This document shows, in pieces, positions 1 to 7,430 of a stretch of DNA of 15,363 nt. The position numbers were made by a program, and so were the translations under genes. Source of the DNA: Rhizobiaceae bacterium (GTDB lineage: Bacteria > Pseudomonadota > Alphaproteobacteria > Rhizobiales > Rhizobiaceae); the NCBI GenBank assembly GCA_020696915.1, contig JAJFMR010000023.1, positions 1 to 15,363 of the forward strand, in the 5' to 3' direction. The notes under the pieces are model-generated. The model saw only the letters and a program-made list of their open reading frames with translations. It ran no database searches and was not told the origin of the DNA. Positions within the stretch are counted from its first letter, which is position 1; every line of letters begins with the position of its first letter.

Positions 1-2297
1 GCGCCGGTATATGTCTTGCCGGCGCCGGGCGGCCCCTGAATCGGAAAAATTCCTCCCTGCAGTTCGAGCGCCGTTCGCCGCGCGGCATCGAGCGCCGGCT
101 CGCCCGGCATCCGGAATTGCCGGCCGGCGGCCAGCGGCGGCCGCCGCATCAGGAGGTCTCTTGCCGCGCGATAGGGACCTTCCCCCTCGATGCCGTGCTC
201 CGCGACATGCGCGCCGATCCGCAGCAGGGCATCTGCCAGGACGCCGGTGCCGATCGCCTTGTGCGCGAAGACGGCTTCCGGGTGGTCGGCGATGCGATCG
301 CCGCGTTTCTTGATGTCTACCCACCGATCCTCGATGGAGATCTCCTTGATCGAGCCGAACCTGTCACCGCCGACCATGTGAAGGTCCTCGCCGCCGCGAA
401 ATTCCGTTTCCTGGGGCGGGAACGAATAGCGGTGGACCGGTGCCTTGGCGGTGCCGCCCGATTGCCCGAGGAAGGCGAGGCCGGAAAGTGCTTCCCGCTC
501 GTCGAGGAGGTCCTCTGCAGCGAGGTCGCGAAGCCGGTAGAACTCCCACCAGACCGCTCTGTCCTCGCGCCGGTGCCAGTCGAGCGAATGCGCCAGCAGC
601 CAGCTTGCGTGCTGTCGCGGGCTGCGCTCGGCGGCGTCGGCCGGAACGTCGGCGGTCAGGCGCTCGATGAGCGCGTTGACCCTCTCCTGGCGTTCGCCGA
701 GCTTCTCACCCGGCTGCCCGTCCGGAGAGGCGGGTCTTGGAACATCCACACCCTGCCGGATCAGGCCGGCGCGGCATCCTTCGAGCCAATCCCTCAAGCG
801 CAGCGTCGAAACGCAGTCGTCGCGGTTGTAACCTGCGACACTGGCGCGATCGGACGCCTCGATGCTGCCGGGATCGCCGAGTTCCAGTCCCGCCTGCAGC
901 CTGGCAAGCGCCCGGTTGGCGTCGCGCAGCGGGATGTCACGGCAGAATCCATAAAGCGGCTCGAGGCGCTTGATCGAGTAGCTTTCGACGCCGGCCCGCA
1001 GGCCGTTCCTGACGACGCCATAGAGGTCGACGAAGCGCTCCGACCTCAGCAGGAAGTCGACCTCCTCCTGACGGCTTGCGTAACGTCCCATCAGCCTCTT
1101 GAGGGCGGCAGGCTCGTAGGGCGCGTAATGATAGACGTGCAGGTCCGGATGCGCCTTCAGACGGTCCGTGACGAAGTCGACGAAGCGCTCGAAGGCAGCC
1201 TTTTCACCGGCGCGCGTGAAGGCCCAGTCCGACGTATGGGCAATGGCGCCGCCGTCCCGCGAATGAGCATAGCCGAACAGATATTCGAGCCCGCCCTCAC
1301 CGGTAAAGGGATCTCCCTCCAGATCGAAGAACACGTCACCCGGCGAGGGTTCCGGAAGACAGGCAAGCCCGAATCCCGCTTCTACCGGCAGCAGTTCGTG
1401 CAGCAATCTCCCGGCTTCCCAGGAAGCGGTCTGGATCCGGGCCTGCTCGCGGATTCGCTGGAACGACGACGCAGCGCCCCGCGACGGCTTCCATGCCAGC
1501 GGCAGCGGCATGGCGCCGAGCGACGCAACCGTGTCGATCCCGCGGCTCCTGAGTTCCTGAATCTGGACCTTCGTGGCGCCGGCGACGAGGGAGAGGTGGT
1601 CGTCGGCACGGCGGCGTTCCTCGCAGCGCCGCTGCCAACGGCACACGTCGCAATGCTCGCAGGGTTCCGGGTAGGCTTCACCCGGCTTCCCGGACGCCAC
1701 CGCAGCGGCTAGCGCGCCGCGAACGTACCGGAAATATGCGCCGTAGTCCTCCATCCGGTAGCGCTGCGCGTCATAGCCCGTCCACGGCGCGACCACGTAA
1801 CACTGTTCGGGCTGGACGCCCTGCACCGCGGCCACGAGGTCGGCGTAGAGGCACAGCTGCAGCACGGTGCCGCCCTTCGTCTCCCGGGCCAGCTTGGTGT
1901 CGGTGACTTCGTAGGACCAGGCGCCGAGACCGGAGGGCGTCGACGTCCGCCGCAGGACATCCGTGCGCCCTACCCAGTTGCCGGACCGGAACGCACCCTG
2001 AACGATGATTTCGGCGCCGGCCTCCATCGCTTGGCAGGTCCGGGAAACCGCCTCCTGGTCGACGAATCGTCCCTCGATGACCGTGATCTCGAGCCCTTCG
2101 GACTTCAGATGATCGACATAGCCCTGCTCGTGACGCGCGCCGCGCTCCCGCAATATGTCGAGCAGCGGATCGCTGACGTATGGTTTGGCAAGCCTCCCCT
2201 CCGCAACGTCGATGTCGAGCGAAGTCAGATGGCGGCAGTTGAGATGACCGACGAGGTCCGACGCGCTGAGGACAAGCGACCCTTCGATCTTCTGCAT
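1..2297 (-). CDS. TM0106-family RecB-like nuclease/helicase (partial, 3' end beyond left edge)
   Basis: The window holds 765 N-terminal residues; the frame is still open at base 1. In-frame landmarks: a RecB/Cas4-type PD-(D/E)XK nuclease with Asp113 in GRTD and Asp133-Thr-Lys135 in YEVTDTKLAR; C21 plus C216-x2-C219-x5-C225, the spacing of Fe-S clusters in Cas4/AddB-type nucleases; an RNase H-like exonuclease domain from DVFFDLEGDP (D325, E327) to YNRDDC (D493, D494); and Walker A GPPGAGKT (755-762), the start of a superfamily 1 Dna2-like helicase lying mostly outside. This order matches the TM0106 (TIGR03491) family, whose members usually exceed 1,000 residues. The ATG at 2297 follows AGGGGG with a 7-nt spacer. 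The family is proposed to process DNA or RNA ends, but its biological role is not established. It is divergent from the flavoprotein gene. Family assignment is secure; the function is inference. Confidence 0.88.
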   Translation of the reverse strand, partial: MQKIEGSLVLSASDLVGHLNCRHLTSLDIDVAEGRLAKPYVSDPLLDILRERGARHEQGYVDHLKSEGLEITVIEGRFVDQEAVSRTCQAMEAGAEIIVQGAFRSGNWVGRTDVLRRTSTPSGLGAWSYEVTDTKLARETKGGTVLQLCLYADLVAAVQGVQPEQCYVVAPWTGYDAQRYRMEDYGAYFRYVRGALAAAVASGKPGEAYPEPCEHCDVCRWQRRCEERRRADDHLSLVAGATKVQIQELRSRGIDTVASLGAMPLPLAWKPSRGAASSFQRIREQARIQTASWEAGRLLHELLPVEAGFGLACLPEPSPGDVFFDLEGDPFTGEGGLEYLFGYAHSRDGGAIAHTSDWAFTRAGEKAAFERFVDFVTDRLKAHPDLHVYHYAPYEPAALKRLMGRYASRQEEVDFLLRSERFVDLYGVVRNGLRAGVESYSIKRLEPLYGFCRDIPLRDANRALARLQAGLELGDPGSIEASDRASVAGYNRDDCVSTLRLRDWLEGCRAGLIRQGVDVPRPASPDGQPGEKLGERQERVNALIERLTADVPADAAERSPRQHASWLLAHSLDWHRREDRAVWWEFYRLRDLAAEDLLDEREALSGLAFLGQSGGTAKAPVHRYSFPPQETEFRGGEDLHMVGGDRFGSIKEISIEDRWVDIKKRGDRIADHPEAVFAHKAIGTGVLADALLRIGAHVAEHGIEGEGPYRAARDLLMRRPPLAAGRQFRMPGEPALDAARRTALELQGGIFPIQGPPGAGKTYTG

Positions 2298-2484
2298 CAA
2301 AATTCCCCCTGCCTGCCGTTCGCCCGGCGCAAAACTAGCAGGGATAGCGGCCTGACCCAACCCGGCCCTTGCTCTGAGCGCGCCCCGGTCTATCCGCCAC
2401 ATGTTCCGTTTCCCCGGCTGTGGTCCCGGCGATGCAACGCAAGGGCTTTCCGTCCGTTTCCTCGCAGCACGACGGAGTCTCTTC
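2298..2484. promoter_or_regulatory. Divergent intergenic region between nuclease and flavoprotein genes
   Basis: These 187 bp separate two divergent start codons and must carry at least one promoter for each gene unless transcription starts inside a neighbour. The minus side ends in a strong Shine-Dalgarno (AGGGGG, 2310-2305). The plus side ends in GGAG (2473-2476). Possible sigma70-like pieces are weak: TTGCTC (2369-2374) with CTATCC (2390-2395) on the plus strand, and TTGGGT (2360-2355) with GCTAGT (2339-2334) on the minus strand. Both have spacers of about 15 nt, shorter than ideal, so I do not call specific promoters. I see no clear operator palindrome. Confidence 0.45.
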
Positions 2485-2487
2485 ATG
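2473..2487 (+). promoter_or_regulatory. Ribosome binding site that fixes the flavoprotein start
   Basis: GGAG at 2473-2476 lies 8 nt before the ATG at 2485. The frame is open upstream to an ATG at 2401, but that codon has no comparable purine-rich stretch, and the extra 28 residues do not resemble a domain. The 2485 start is therefore preferred. Confidence 0.7.
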
Positions 2488-3591
2488 GCACGATTGCTGC
2501 AGAAACTGGCCGGGACCGCACCGGCGCCCCGCAAGGAGATGCCGAGTCCAAGGCTGGGCGAGCAGGAGTTCAAGAGACGCTATCTCGAACAGTTCCGCGA
2601 CCCCGCCTTCGGAAAGCTGGCGGACGAGCTAGGCCGCGTTGCCGACGTCGCCTGGGAGGCCTATTCCGATTCGCGCAAGAGCCCGGTCACACGGCCCGCA
2701 GGCCCGGAGTTCGCCGACCCCGGTTACGAGCTCTCGGTCGACTGGCTGGCGGCACGCGGCGGGGTACGCGAGGCGGAACGGCGTCATCGCGACGAAGCGC
2801 TGCCGCTGCGGATCCTGGTCATCAACGGGTCGTCGCGCAGCGAGCACACCTGTCCCGGCGAGACGTCGAAATCCTACAGGCTGGCGGCGATCGCCAGGTC
2901 GACGCTGGAAAGCGAAATGGGACTGGAGGTCGGGTTCCTCGACCTGTCCCGGCTCGCCTCGGAGTACGGTCGAAAGATCCATCCCTGCAAGGCGTGCTTC
3001 TCCACCGCGGCGCCGCTCTGCCACTGGCCCTGTTCCTGCTATCCCAACCATTCGCTGGGCCAGACCCAGGACTGGATGAACGACATCTACCCGATGTGGG
3101 TCGCCGCCCACGGCGTCATGATCGTCAGCCCCGTCAACTGGTATTTCGTTTCCTCGCCGCTGAAGCTGATGATGGACCGGCTGGTCTGCGCCGACGGCGG
3201 CAATCCGGACCCCACCCTTACGGGAGGCAAGAATGCGGCAAAAGCCAAGGCCGTCGAACTCGCCGGATGGGACTATCCTCGCCATCTCGCCGGACGGCTT
3301 TTCTCCGTCGTGGTGCACGGCGACGTCGAGGGAGCCGAAAACGCCCGCCGCTCGGTCTCGGACTGGCTCAGATTCATGCAGCTGGCGCCGGCCGGGCCGA
3401 ATGCCGAGGTGGACCGCTACATCGGCTACTGGCAGCCCTATGCCACGAGCCACGATGAGCTCGACGCGGACGAAGACATCCAGGAGGAGGTCCGCAACGC
3501 AGCGCGGACGCTGGGCGAGGCCGTCATGGAGAAGCGGGCCGGGCGATACCGCATCGCCGGCGGCGCGCTCGAGCAGCCGCGCCAGAAGTAA
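2485..3591 (+). CDS. NAD(P)H-dependent FMN oxidoreductase, flavodoxin-like fold, with Cys-rich insert
   Basis: This 368-residue protein has no signal peptide or membrane segment. Residues 1-105 are a charged, mostly helical extension without a recognised domain. The flavodoxin-like core starts at LRILVINGSSRSE (108-120), where NGSSRS is a typical FMN-phosphate loop of the NADPH-dependent FMN reductase family (PF03358 type). The segment SPVNWYFVSSPLKLMMDR (215-232) is the usual flavin-side motif of that family. Between them, residues 168-185 carry five cysteines (C168-x2-C171-x7-C179-x3-C183-x-C185), more than in standard family members; this could bind a metal or Fe-S cluster or be redox-active. 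The protein is acidic near 325-337. It stands alone on the plus strand, divergent from the nuclease gene and convergent with the opp operon, so context gives no substrate. Fold and cofactor class are likely; the reaction is unknown. Confidence 0.8.
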   Translation: MARLLQKLAGTAPAPRKEMPSPRLGEQEFKRRYLEQFRDPAFGKLADELGRVADVAWEAYSDSRKSPVTRPAGPEFADPGYELSVDWLAARGGVREAERRHRDEALPLRILVINGSSRSEHTCPGETSKSYRLAAIARSTLESEMGLEVGFLDLSRLASEYGRKIHPCKACFSTAAPLCHWPCSCYPNHSLGQTQDWMNDIYPMWVAAHGVMIVSPVNWYFVSSPLKLMMDRLVCADGGNPDPTLTGGKNAAKAKAVELAGWDYPRHLAGRLFSVVVHGDVEGAENARRSVSDWLRFMQLAPAGPNAEVDRYIGYWQPYATSHDELDADEDIQEEVRNAARTLGEAVMEKRAGRYRIAGGALEQPRQK

Positions 3592-3633
3592 CGGAACCTG
3601 CCGGACTACGGGCTCGACCGGAAGCGGGTCGAG
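3592..3633. other. Convergent junction with small hairpin
   Basis: Only 14 bp (3592-3605) separate the flavoprotein stop codon from the end of oppDF on the other strand. CTCGACC (3613-3619) and GGTCGAG (3627-3633) form a 7-bp stem with a 7-nt loop inside the last codons of oppDF. No T-tract follows on either strand, so it is not a classical intrinsic terminator. It could still act as a bidirectional 3'-end structure. Confidence 0.25.
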
Positions 3634-5228
3634 TCGATTGCGGCCGCCATCAGCGTCTGGGTGTAAGCTTCGCGCGGATGGTCGAAGATTGCATCGGTCG
3701 GCCCTTCCTCGACGATCTTTCCCTGCTTCATCACGATAATGTAGTCGGACATTGCCCGCACCACGGCGAGATCGTGACTGATGAAGAGATAGGAGAGATC
3801 GTGCTCGGCCTGCAGGTCGCGCAGCAGTTCGACGATCTGCTTCTGCACGGAACGGTCGAGCGCCGAGGTGGGCTCGTCCAGGACGACCACCCGTGGCTTC
3901 AGGATGATGGCGCGTGCGATCGCAATGCGCTGGCGCTGCCCGCCGGAGAATTCGTGCGGATAGCGGTTGCGCATCGACGGATCGAGCCCGACCTCGCGCA
4001 GCGCCTCCACCGCGCGCCTGTCCCTGTCGCGCCGGGACAGCGACGGCTCGTGCACGAGCAACCCTTCGGTGATCACCTGGCCGACCGTCATCCTTGGCGA
4101 CAGCGACCCGAAGGGATCCTGAAAGACCACCTGCATCTCGCGTCGGAGCGGCCGCATGTCTTCGCGATCGGCCTTCGAGATGTCGCGGGCGCCGAAGCGT
4201 ATCGCGCCTTCGCTCGGCAGGAGCCTGAGCAGCGCCCGGCCGAGGGTGGACTTGCCGGAGCCCGACTCCCCGACGATGCCGATCGTCTGGCCTTCCCTGA
4301 GGGTCAGCGAGATGCGGTCGACGGCGCGAAGCAGCATCGGCTCACCCTGCAGGAAGCCGCCGCCTATCCTGAATGTCACTTCGACGTTGTCCCCTTCGAG
4401 CAGGATCGGCGCGCCGGGGGCCGGCGGCGCCTTGCGGCCGGCCGGCTCGGCAGCGAGCAGCAACTTCGTGTAGGGGTGCTGCGGACGGTCGAAGACCGCC
4501 TCGGTGCTTCCCTGCTCGACCACTTCTCCGGAGCGCATCACATAGACCCGGTCGGCGAAGCGGCGAACGATGCCGAGATCGTGGGTGATGAAGACCACCG
4601 CCATGTTCAGCCGGCGCTGCAGATCGGCAAGCAGCGCCAGGATCTGCGCCTGGATGGTTACGTCGAGGGCCGTCGTCGGCTCGTCGGCGATCAGGATGTC
4701 GGGATCGTTCGCCAGCGCCATGGCGATCATCACGCGCTGGCGCTGTCCGCCCGACAGCTCGTGCGGGTATGACCTCATGCGCCGCTCGGGCTCGGGGATG
4801 CCGACCAGCTTCAGGAGCTCGAGGACGCGGGGACGGGCCCTCGCCCTCGAGTAGCCGCCGTGATGGATCAACGGCTCGGCAATCTGCCGGCCGATCCTGT
4901 AGAGCGGGTCGAGCGAAGTCATCGGCTCCTGGAAGATCATGGTAATCTTCTTGCCGCGCACCCTGTTCAGCTGCCGCTCGGAAAGCCCGATCAGTTCCTT
5001 TTCGCGGTAGCGCGCCGAGCCCCGGGCGCGGCCATTGGCTGCCAGGAGGCTCATCATCGCCATCATGGCCTGGCTCTTGCCCGAGCCGGATTCGCCCACC
5101 ACGGCGATCGTCTCGCCGCGGCGCACGTCGAGGTCGACGCCCTTTACCGCGTGGACGACGCCGTCATTGGTGTCGAACTCGACGTGCAGGCCGCGGACGG
5201 CGAGGATCGGCTGGTCCGCGTCCGGCAC
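3606..5228 (-). CDS. oppDF: Oligopeptide ABC transporter ATPase, OppD and OppF fused
   Basis: This cytoplasmic ATPase subunit powers the importer and carries both nucleotide-binding domains in one 540-residue chain. Domain 1: Walker A GESGSGKS (45-52), Q-loop Q100, signature LSGGQ (158-162), Walker B ending in DEP with E183, H-loop H216, then the HPYTKLLL motif typical of the peptide/nickel subfamily (about 251-258). Domain 2: Walker A GESGSGKS (320-327), Q370, signature FSGGQ (427-431), Walker B with E452, H485. Both sites look catalytically intact. Enteric Opp systems use two separate proteins here; the fused layout resembles YejF. The start is GTG at 5228, one base after the oppC stop, with GAAGGA (5242-5237) 8 nt upstream; no in-frame ATG occurs before residue 55. 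Translation is probably coupled to oppC. The ATPase assignment is very secure; oligopeptide specificity comes from the neighbours. Confidence 0.93.
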   Translation of the reverse strand: MPDADQPILAVRGLHVEFDTNDGVVHAVKGVDLDVRRGETIAVVGESGSGKSQAMMAMMSLLAANGRARGSARYREKELIGLSERQLNRVRGKKITMIFQEPMTSLDPLYRIGRQIAEPLIHHGGYSRARARPRVLELLKLVGIPEPERRMRSYPHELSGGQRQRVMIAMALANDPDILIADEPTTALDVTIQAQILALLADLQRRLNMAVVFITHDLGIVRRFADRVYVMRSGEVVEQGSTEAVFDRPQHPYTKLLLAAEPAGRKAPPAPGAPILLEGDNVEVTFRIGGGFLQGEPMLLRAVDRISLTLREGQTIGIVGESGSGKSTLGRALLRLLPSEGAIRFGARDISKADREDMRPLRREMQVVFQDPFGSLSPRMTVGQVITEGLLVHEPSLSRRDRDRRAVEALREVGLDPSMRNRYPHEFSGGQRQRIAIARAIILKPRVVVLDEPTSALDRSVQKQIVELLRDLQAEHDLSYLFISHDLAVVRAMSDYIIVMKQGKIVEEGPTDAIFDHPREAYTQTLMAAAIDSTRFRSSP

Positions 5229-5229
5229 G

Positions 5230-6372
5230 TCAGCGGTCCTTCGGGTCGAGGGCGTCGCGCAGGCCGTCGCCCAGGAAGTTCAGCGCGAACAGAATGAGGG
5301 TGAGCGTGACGGCCGGATAGATCAGCATCCAGGCCGCTCCGCGCATGTTGGCGGCACCTTCCGAGATCAGCAGGCCGAGGCTGGTCAGCGGCTCCTGCAC
5401 GCCAAGTCCGAGGAACGACAGCAGGCTTTCGAGCAGGATCGCCTTCGGCACCAGCAACGTGACATAGACGACGACCGGGCCCAGCGTGTTCGGCACGACG
5501 TGCCGTTTCAGGATGCCGATCGAGCCGACGCCGAGCGCCTCGGCCGCCTGAACGTATTCCTGCCGCTTGATGGTCAGCGTCTGGCCGCGGACGATGCGCG
5601 CCATGTCCAGCCATTCGGTGAAGCCGATGGCGATGAATATAAGGATGAAGTTGCGGCCGAAGAAGACGACGAGCAGGATCACGAAGAAGATGAAGGGGAG
5701 CGAATAGAGGATGTCGACGACCCGCATCATCACGTCATCGACGCGTCCCCCGAAATAGCCGGCGACGGCGCCGTAGGTGACGCCGACGAGCAGCGCCATT
5801 GCCGAGGCGAGAAAGCCGATGGCCAGCGAGATGCGGATGCCGACCAGAATGCGCGCCAGGAGGTCCCGCCCATTGCCGTCGGTGCCGAAGAGGAAGCGGA
5901 CGCGGATCACGTCGGCCGCCATCGTGCCGCTCTTTCCGTCCGCGGAAAGGTCCTCGATGCGGCCGCTCTCGAACAGGTCAGATCGGTCCACGTAGCGGAC
6001 GATGCGCGGATCGAGCGGCTCCTCCGACGAAATCGGGGCGCTCACCGACGAGCCGGTCACGGTCACCTCCCCCGCCGTGACGCGGGCGCGTGAAAGCACG
6101 CTCTCGAACTCCGGCACGATTGCTTCCGCCTGGGGATAGGCTTCGAGGCTGGCCGGCGTGCGCACATACTGCGGGTAGACGCGATCATAGGAATGCGGAA
6201 CCACCACGGGGCCGATGATCGCGGCGAGCGCCAGAAAAAGCAGCAGGATCGCACTGGCCACGGCGGCGCGATTGCGCTTCAGGCGCCGCCAGGCGTCCTG
6301 CCAGAGAGACCGCCCGACGACGGCTTCGCCCGGCGTGAGCGTTTCGGCAATCGTATCGCCTGCCCGAGCCAC
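5230..6372 (-). CDS. oppC: Oligopeptide ABC transporter permease OppC, with enlarged periplasmic loop
   Basis: This is an inner-membrane permease of 380 residues. After GRSLWQDAWRRLKRNRAAVAS, closely matching enteric OppC, comes TM1 (about 38-58). A hydrophilic stretch of roughly 100 residues (60-159) follows, then FGTDGNGRDLL, which opens the conserved permease core. The cytoplasmic EAA loop is at about 272-300 (EYVQAAEALGVG to HVVPNTLGP), and the protein ends in the family-typical NFLGDGLRDALDPKDR. Enteric OppC has about 300 residues and only a short linker in place of the 60-159 stretch, so this form carries some 75-80 extra periplasmic residues. The start is GTG at 6372 because AAGGAG (6384-6379) lies 6 nt ahead; the frame stays open far upstream inside oppB but without homology. 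The Shine-Dalgarno overlaps the oppB stop (TGAAGGAG), which suggests translational coupling. It pairs with OppB. Confidence 0.93.
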   Translation of the reverse strand: MARAGDTIAETLTPGEAVVGRSLWQDAWRRLKRNRAAVASAILLLFLALAAIIGPVVVPHSYDRVYPQYVRTPASLEAYPQAEAIVPEFESVLSRARVTAGEVTVTGSSVSAPISSEEPLDPRIVRYVDRSDLFESGRIEDLSADGKSGTMAADVIRVRFLFGTDGNGRDLLARILVGIRISLAIGFLASAMALLVGVTYGAVAGYFGGRVDDVMMRVVDILYSLPFIFFVILLVVFFGRNFILIFIAIGFTEWLDMARIVRGQTLTIKRQEYVQAAEALGVGSIGILKRHVVPNTLGPVVVYVTLLVPKAILLESLLSFLGLGVQEPLTSLGLLISEGAANMRGAAWMLIYPAVTLTLILFALNFLGDGLRDALDPKDR

Positions 6373-6386
6373 CGCGCGCTCCTTCA
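6370..6386 (-). promoter_or_regulatory. oppB stop overlapping oppC Shine-Dalgarno and GTG start
   Basis: On the minus strand the order is TGA (oppB stop, 6386-6384), an AAGGAG sharing the last A of the stop, a 6-nt CGCGCG spacer, and GTG (6372-6370). This decides the oppC start among many open in-frame codons and implies that ribosomes ending oppB initiate oppC. Confidence 0.75.
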
Positions 6387-7307
6387 GTCGTACCTGACCC
6401 GCGGGTCGAGCCAGGCATAGAGGATGTCGACGATCAGGTTGAACAAAAGGACGAAGATGGCGATCACCACGACGGTGCCCATGACCATCGTGTAGTCGCG
6501 GCCGAGCGCGCCCTGGACGAAATACCGGCCAATGCCGGGGATGCCGAAGATCGTCTCGACGACCACCGATCCGGTGAGCAGCGCGGCCGCCGTCGGCCCG
6601 AGATAGGAAACCACCGGCAGCACTGCGGCGCGCAGCGTGTGGACGACGACGACGACGAAGGGCGGCAGGCCGTAGGCGCGGGCGGTGCGGACGTGGTTGG
6701 ACCGCAGCGCCTCGATCGTGGCGCCGCGCGTCAGCCGCGCGATGGCCGCAATCTGCGGCAGCGCCAGCGTGGTGACCGGCAGGACCATGTTGGCCACCCT
6801 GCCGCCGTCCCATCCTCCGGCGGGCAGCCAGCCGAGCATGACGCCGAAAACCAGGCTCAGCAGCGGCGCGACCACGAAGGTCGGAATGGTGATTCCGAAG
6901 GTCGCGGTGCCGACGACGGCGTAGTCCACCCAGCTGTTCTGGCGCAGCGCCGCAAGCGCGCCGAGCGAGGTACCGAAGACAAGCGCGATGATGATCGCCG
7001 TGGCGCCCAGCCGGATCGACACCGGCAGCCCGGTGCTGAACAGGTCGACGACCGTGAAGTCGCGACGGGTGAAGCTCGGACCGAGATCACCCTGCAGCAG
7101 GTTGCCCAGATAGATGAAATATTGCTGCCAGAGCGGCTTGTCGAAATGGTAGGCGCGGTTGAGGTTCTCCATGATCAGCGGGTCTATCGGCCGCTCCAGA
7201 TCGAACGGGCCGCCCGGCGCCAGCCGGATCATGAAAAAGGCAAGCGTCACGATTATGAAGATGGTCGGGATCGCGCCGGCCAGACGGCGGATGACATAGC
7301 CGAACAT
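6384..7307 (-). CDS. oppB: Oligopeptide ABC transporter permease OppB
   Basis: This 307-residue inner-membrane permease matches enteric OppB in length. TM1 is at about 9-29, followed by the conserved APGGPFDLERP (30-40). Further hydrophobic segments lie at about 100-120, 133-158, 172-190, 235-255 and 275-298. The EAA cytoplasmic loop, which contacts the ATPase, runs about 205-235 (ARAYGLPPF to AAVLPV), followed by LTGSVVVETIFGIPGIG and the ending LDPRVRYD, all hallmarks of OppB. Five consecutive valines (219-223) in the loop come from five tandem GTC codons. The ATG at 7307 has only a weak Shine-Dalgarno. The gene follows oppA after 123 bp containing a strong hairpin, so its expression probably depends on readthrough or RNA processing from the oppA promoter. 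It should form the channel with OppC. Confidence 0.94.
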   Translation of the reverse strand: MFGYVIRRLAGAIPTIFIIVTLAFFMIRLAPGGPFDLERPIDPLIMENLNRAYHFDKPLWQQYFIYLGNLLQGDLGPSFTRRDFTVVDLFSTGLPVSIRLGATAIIIALVFGTSLGALAALRQNSWVDYAVVGTATFGITIPTFVVAPLLSLVFGVMLGWLPAGGWDGGRVANMVLPVTTLALPQIAAIARLTRGATIEALRSNHVRTARAYGLPPFVVVVVHTLRAAVLPVVSYLGPTAAALLTGSVVVETIFGIPGIGRYFVQGALGRDYTMVMGTVVVIAIFVLLFNLIVDILYAWLDPRVRYD

Positions 7308-7391
7308 TTCGATGCACTCGTCCCGACGGAGCGGTCATTTCCAGGACCGGCGGGCGATTCCGAGCGCTCTCGCGGGGAAGCGGCTGCCGGC

Positions 7392-7421
7392 GCGGGCCAT
7401 GCGGAACCCCGCATGGCCCGC
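7392..7421 (-). promoter_or_regulatory. Perfect 13-bp stem-loop between oppA and oppB
   Basis: GCGGGCCATGCGG (7392-7404) and CCGCATGGCCCGC (7409-7421) are perfect inverted repeats around a 4-nt loop. The structure lies 9 nt after the oppA stop in the 123-bp oppA-oppB gap. No T-run follows on the minus strand, so it is not a classical intrinsic terminator. In binding-protein transport operons such intercistronic hairpins commonly protect the upstream message from 3' exonucleases or cause partial termination, giving excess binding protein. That role here is inference. Confidence 0.7.
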
Positions 7422-7430
7422 CCAGGCGCC

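Noticed and set aside
117..1712. A 531-codon plus-strand open frame opposite the nuclease gene.
   Set aside because: The minus-strand frame carries RNase H-like and helicase motifs through this whole stretch. The plus frame has no recognisable domain.
2031..3458. A 475-codon plus-strand frame overlapping the nuclease start and the flavoprotein.
   Set aside because: It spans the divergent intergenic region and reads both real genes out of frame; its Arg-rich product has no motif.
3613..3633. A hairpin as a rho-independent terminator for the flavoprotein or opp operon.
   Set aside because: The stem is only 7 bp, the loop is 7 nt, there is no T-tract on either side, and it lies inside the oppDF coding end.
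6373..6813. A longer version of OppC beginning inside oppB.
   Set aside because: The extra 147 residues are an out-of-frame reading of oppB, low in hydrophobic segments. The GTG at 6372 has an excellent Shine-Dalgarno and homology begins there.
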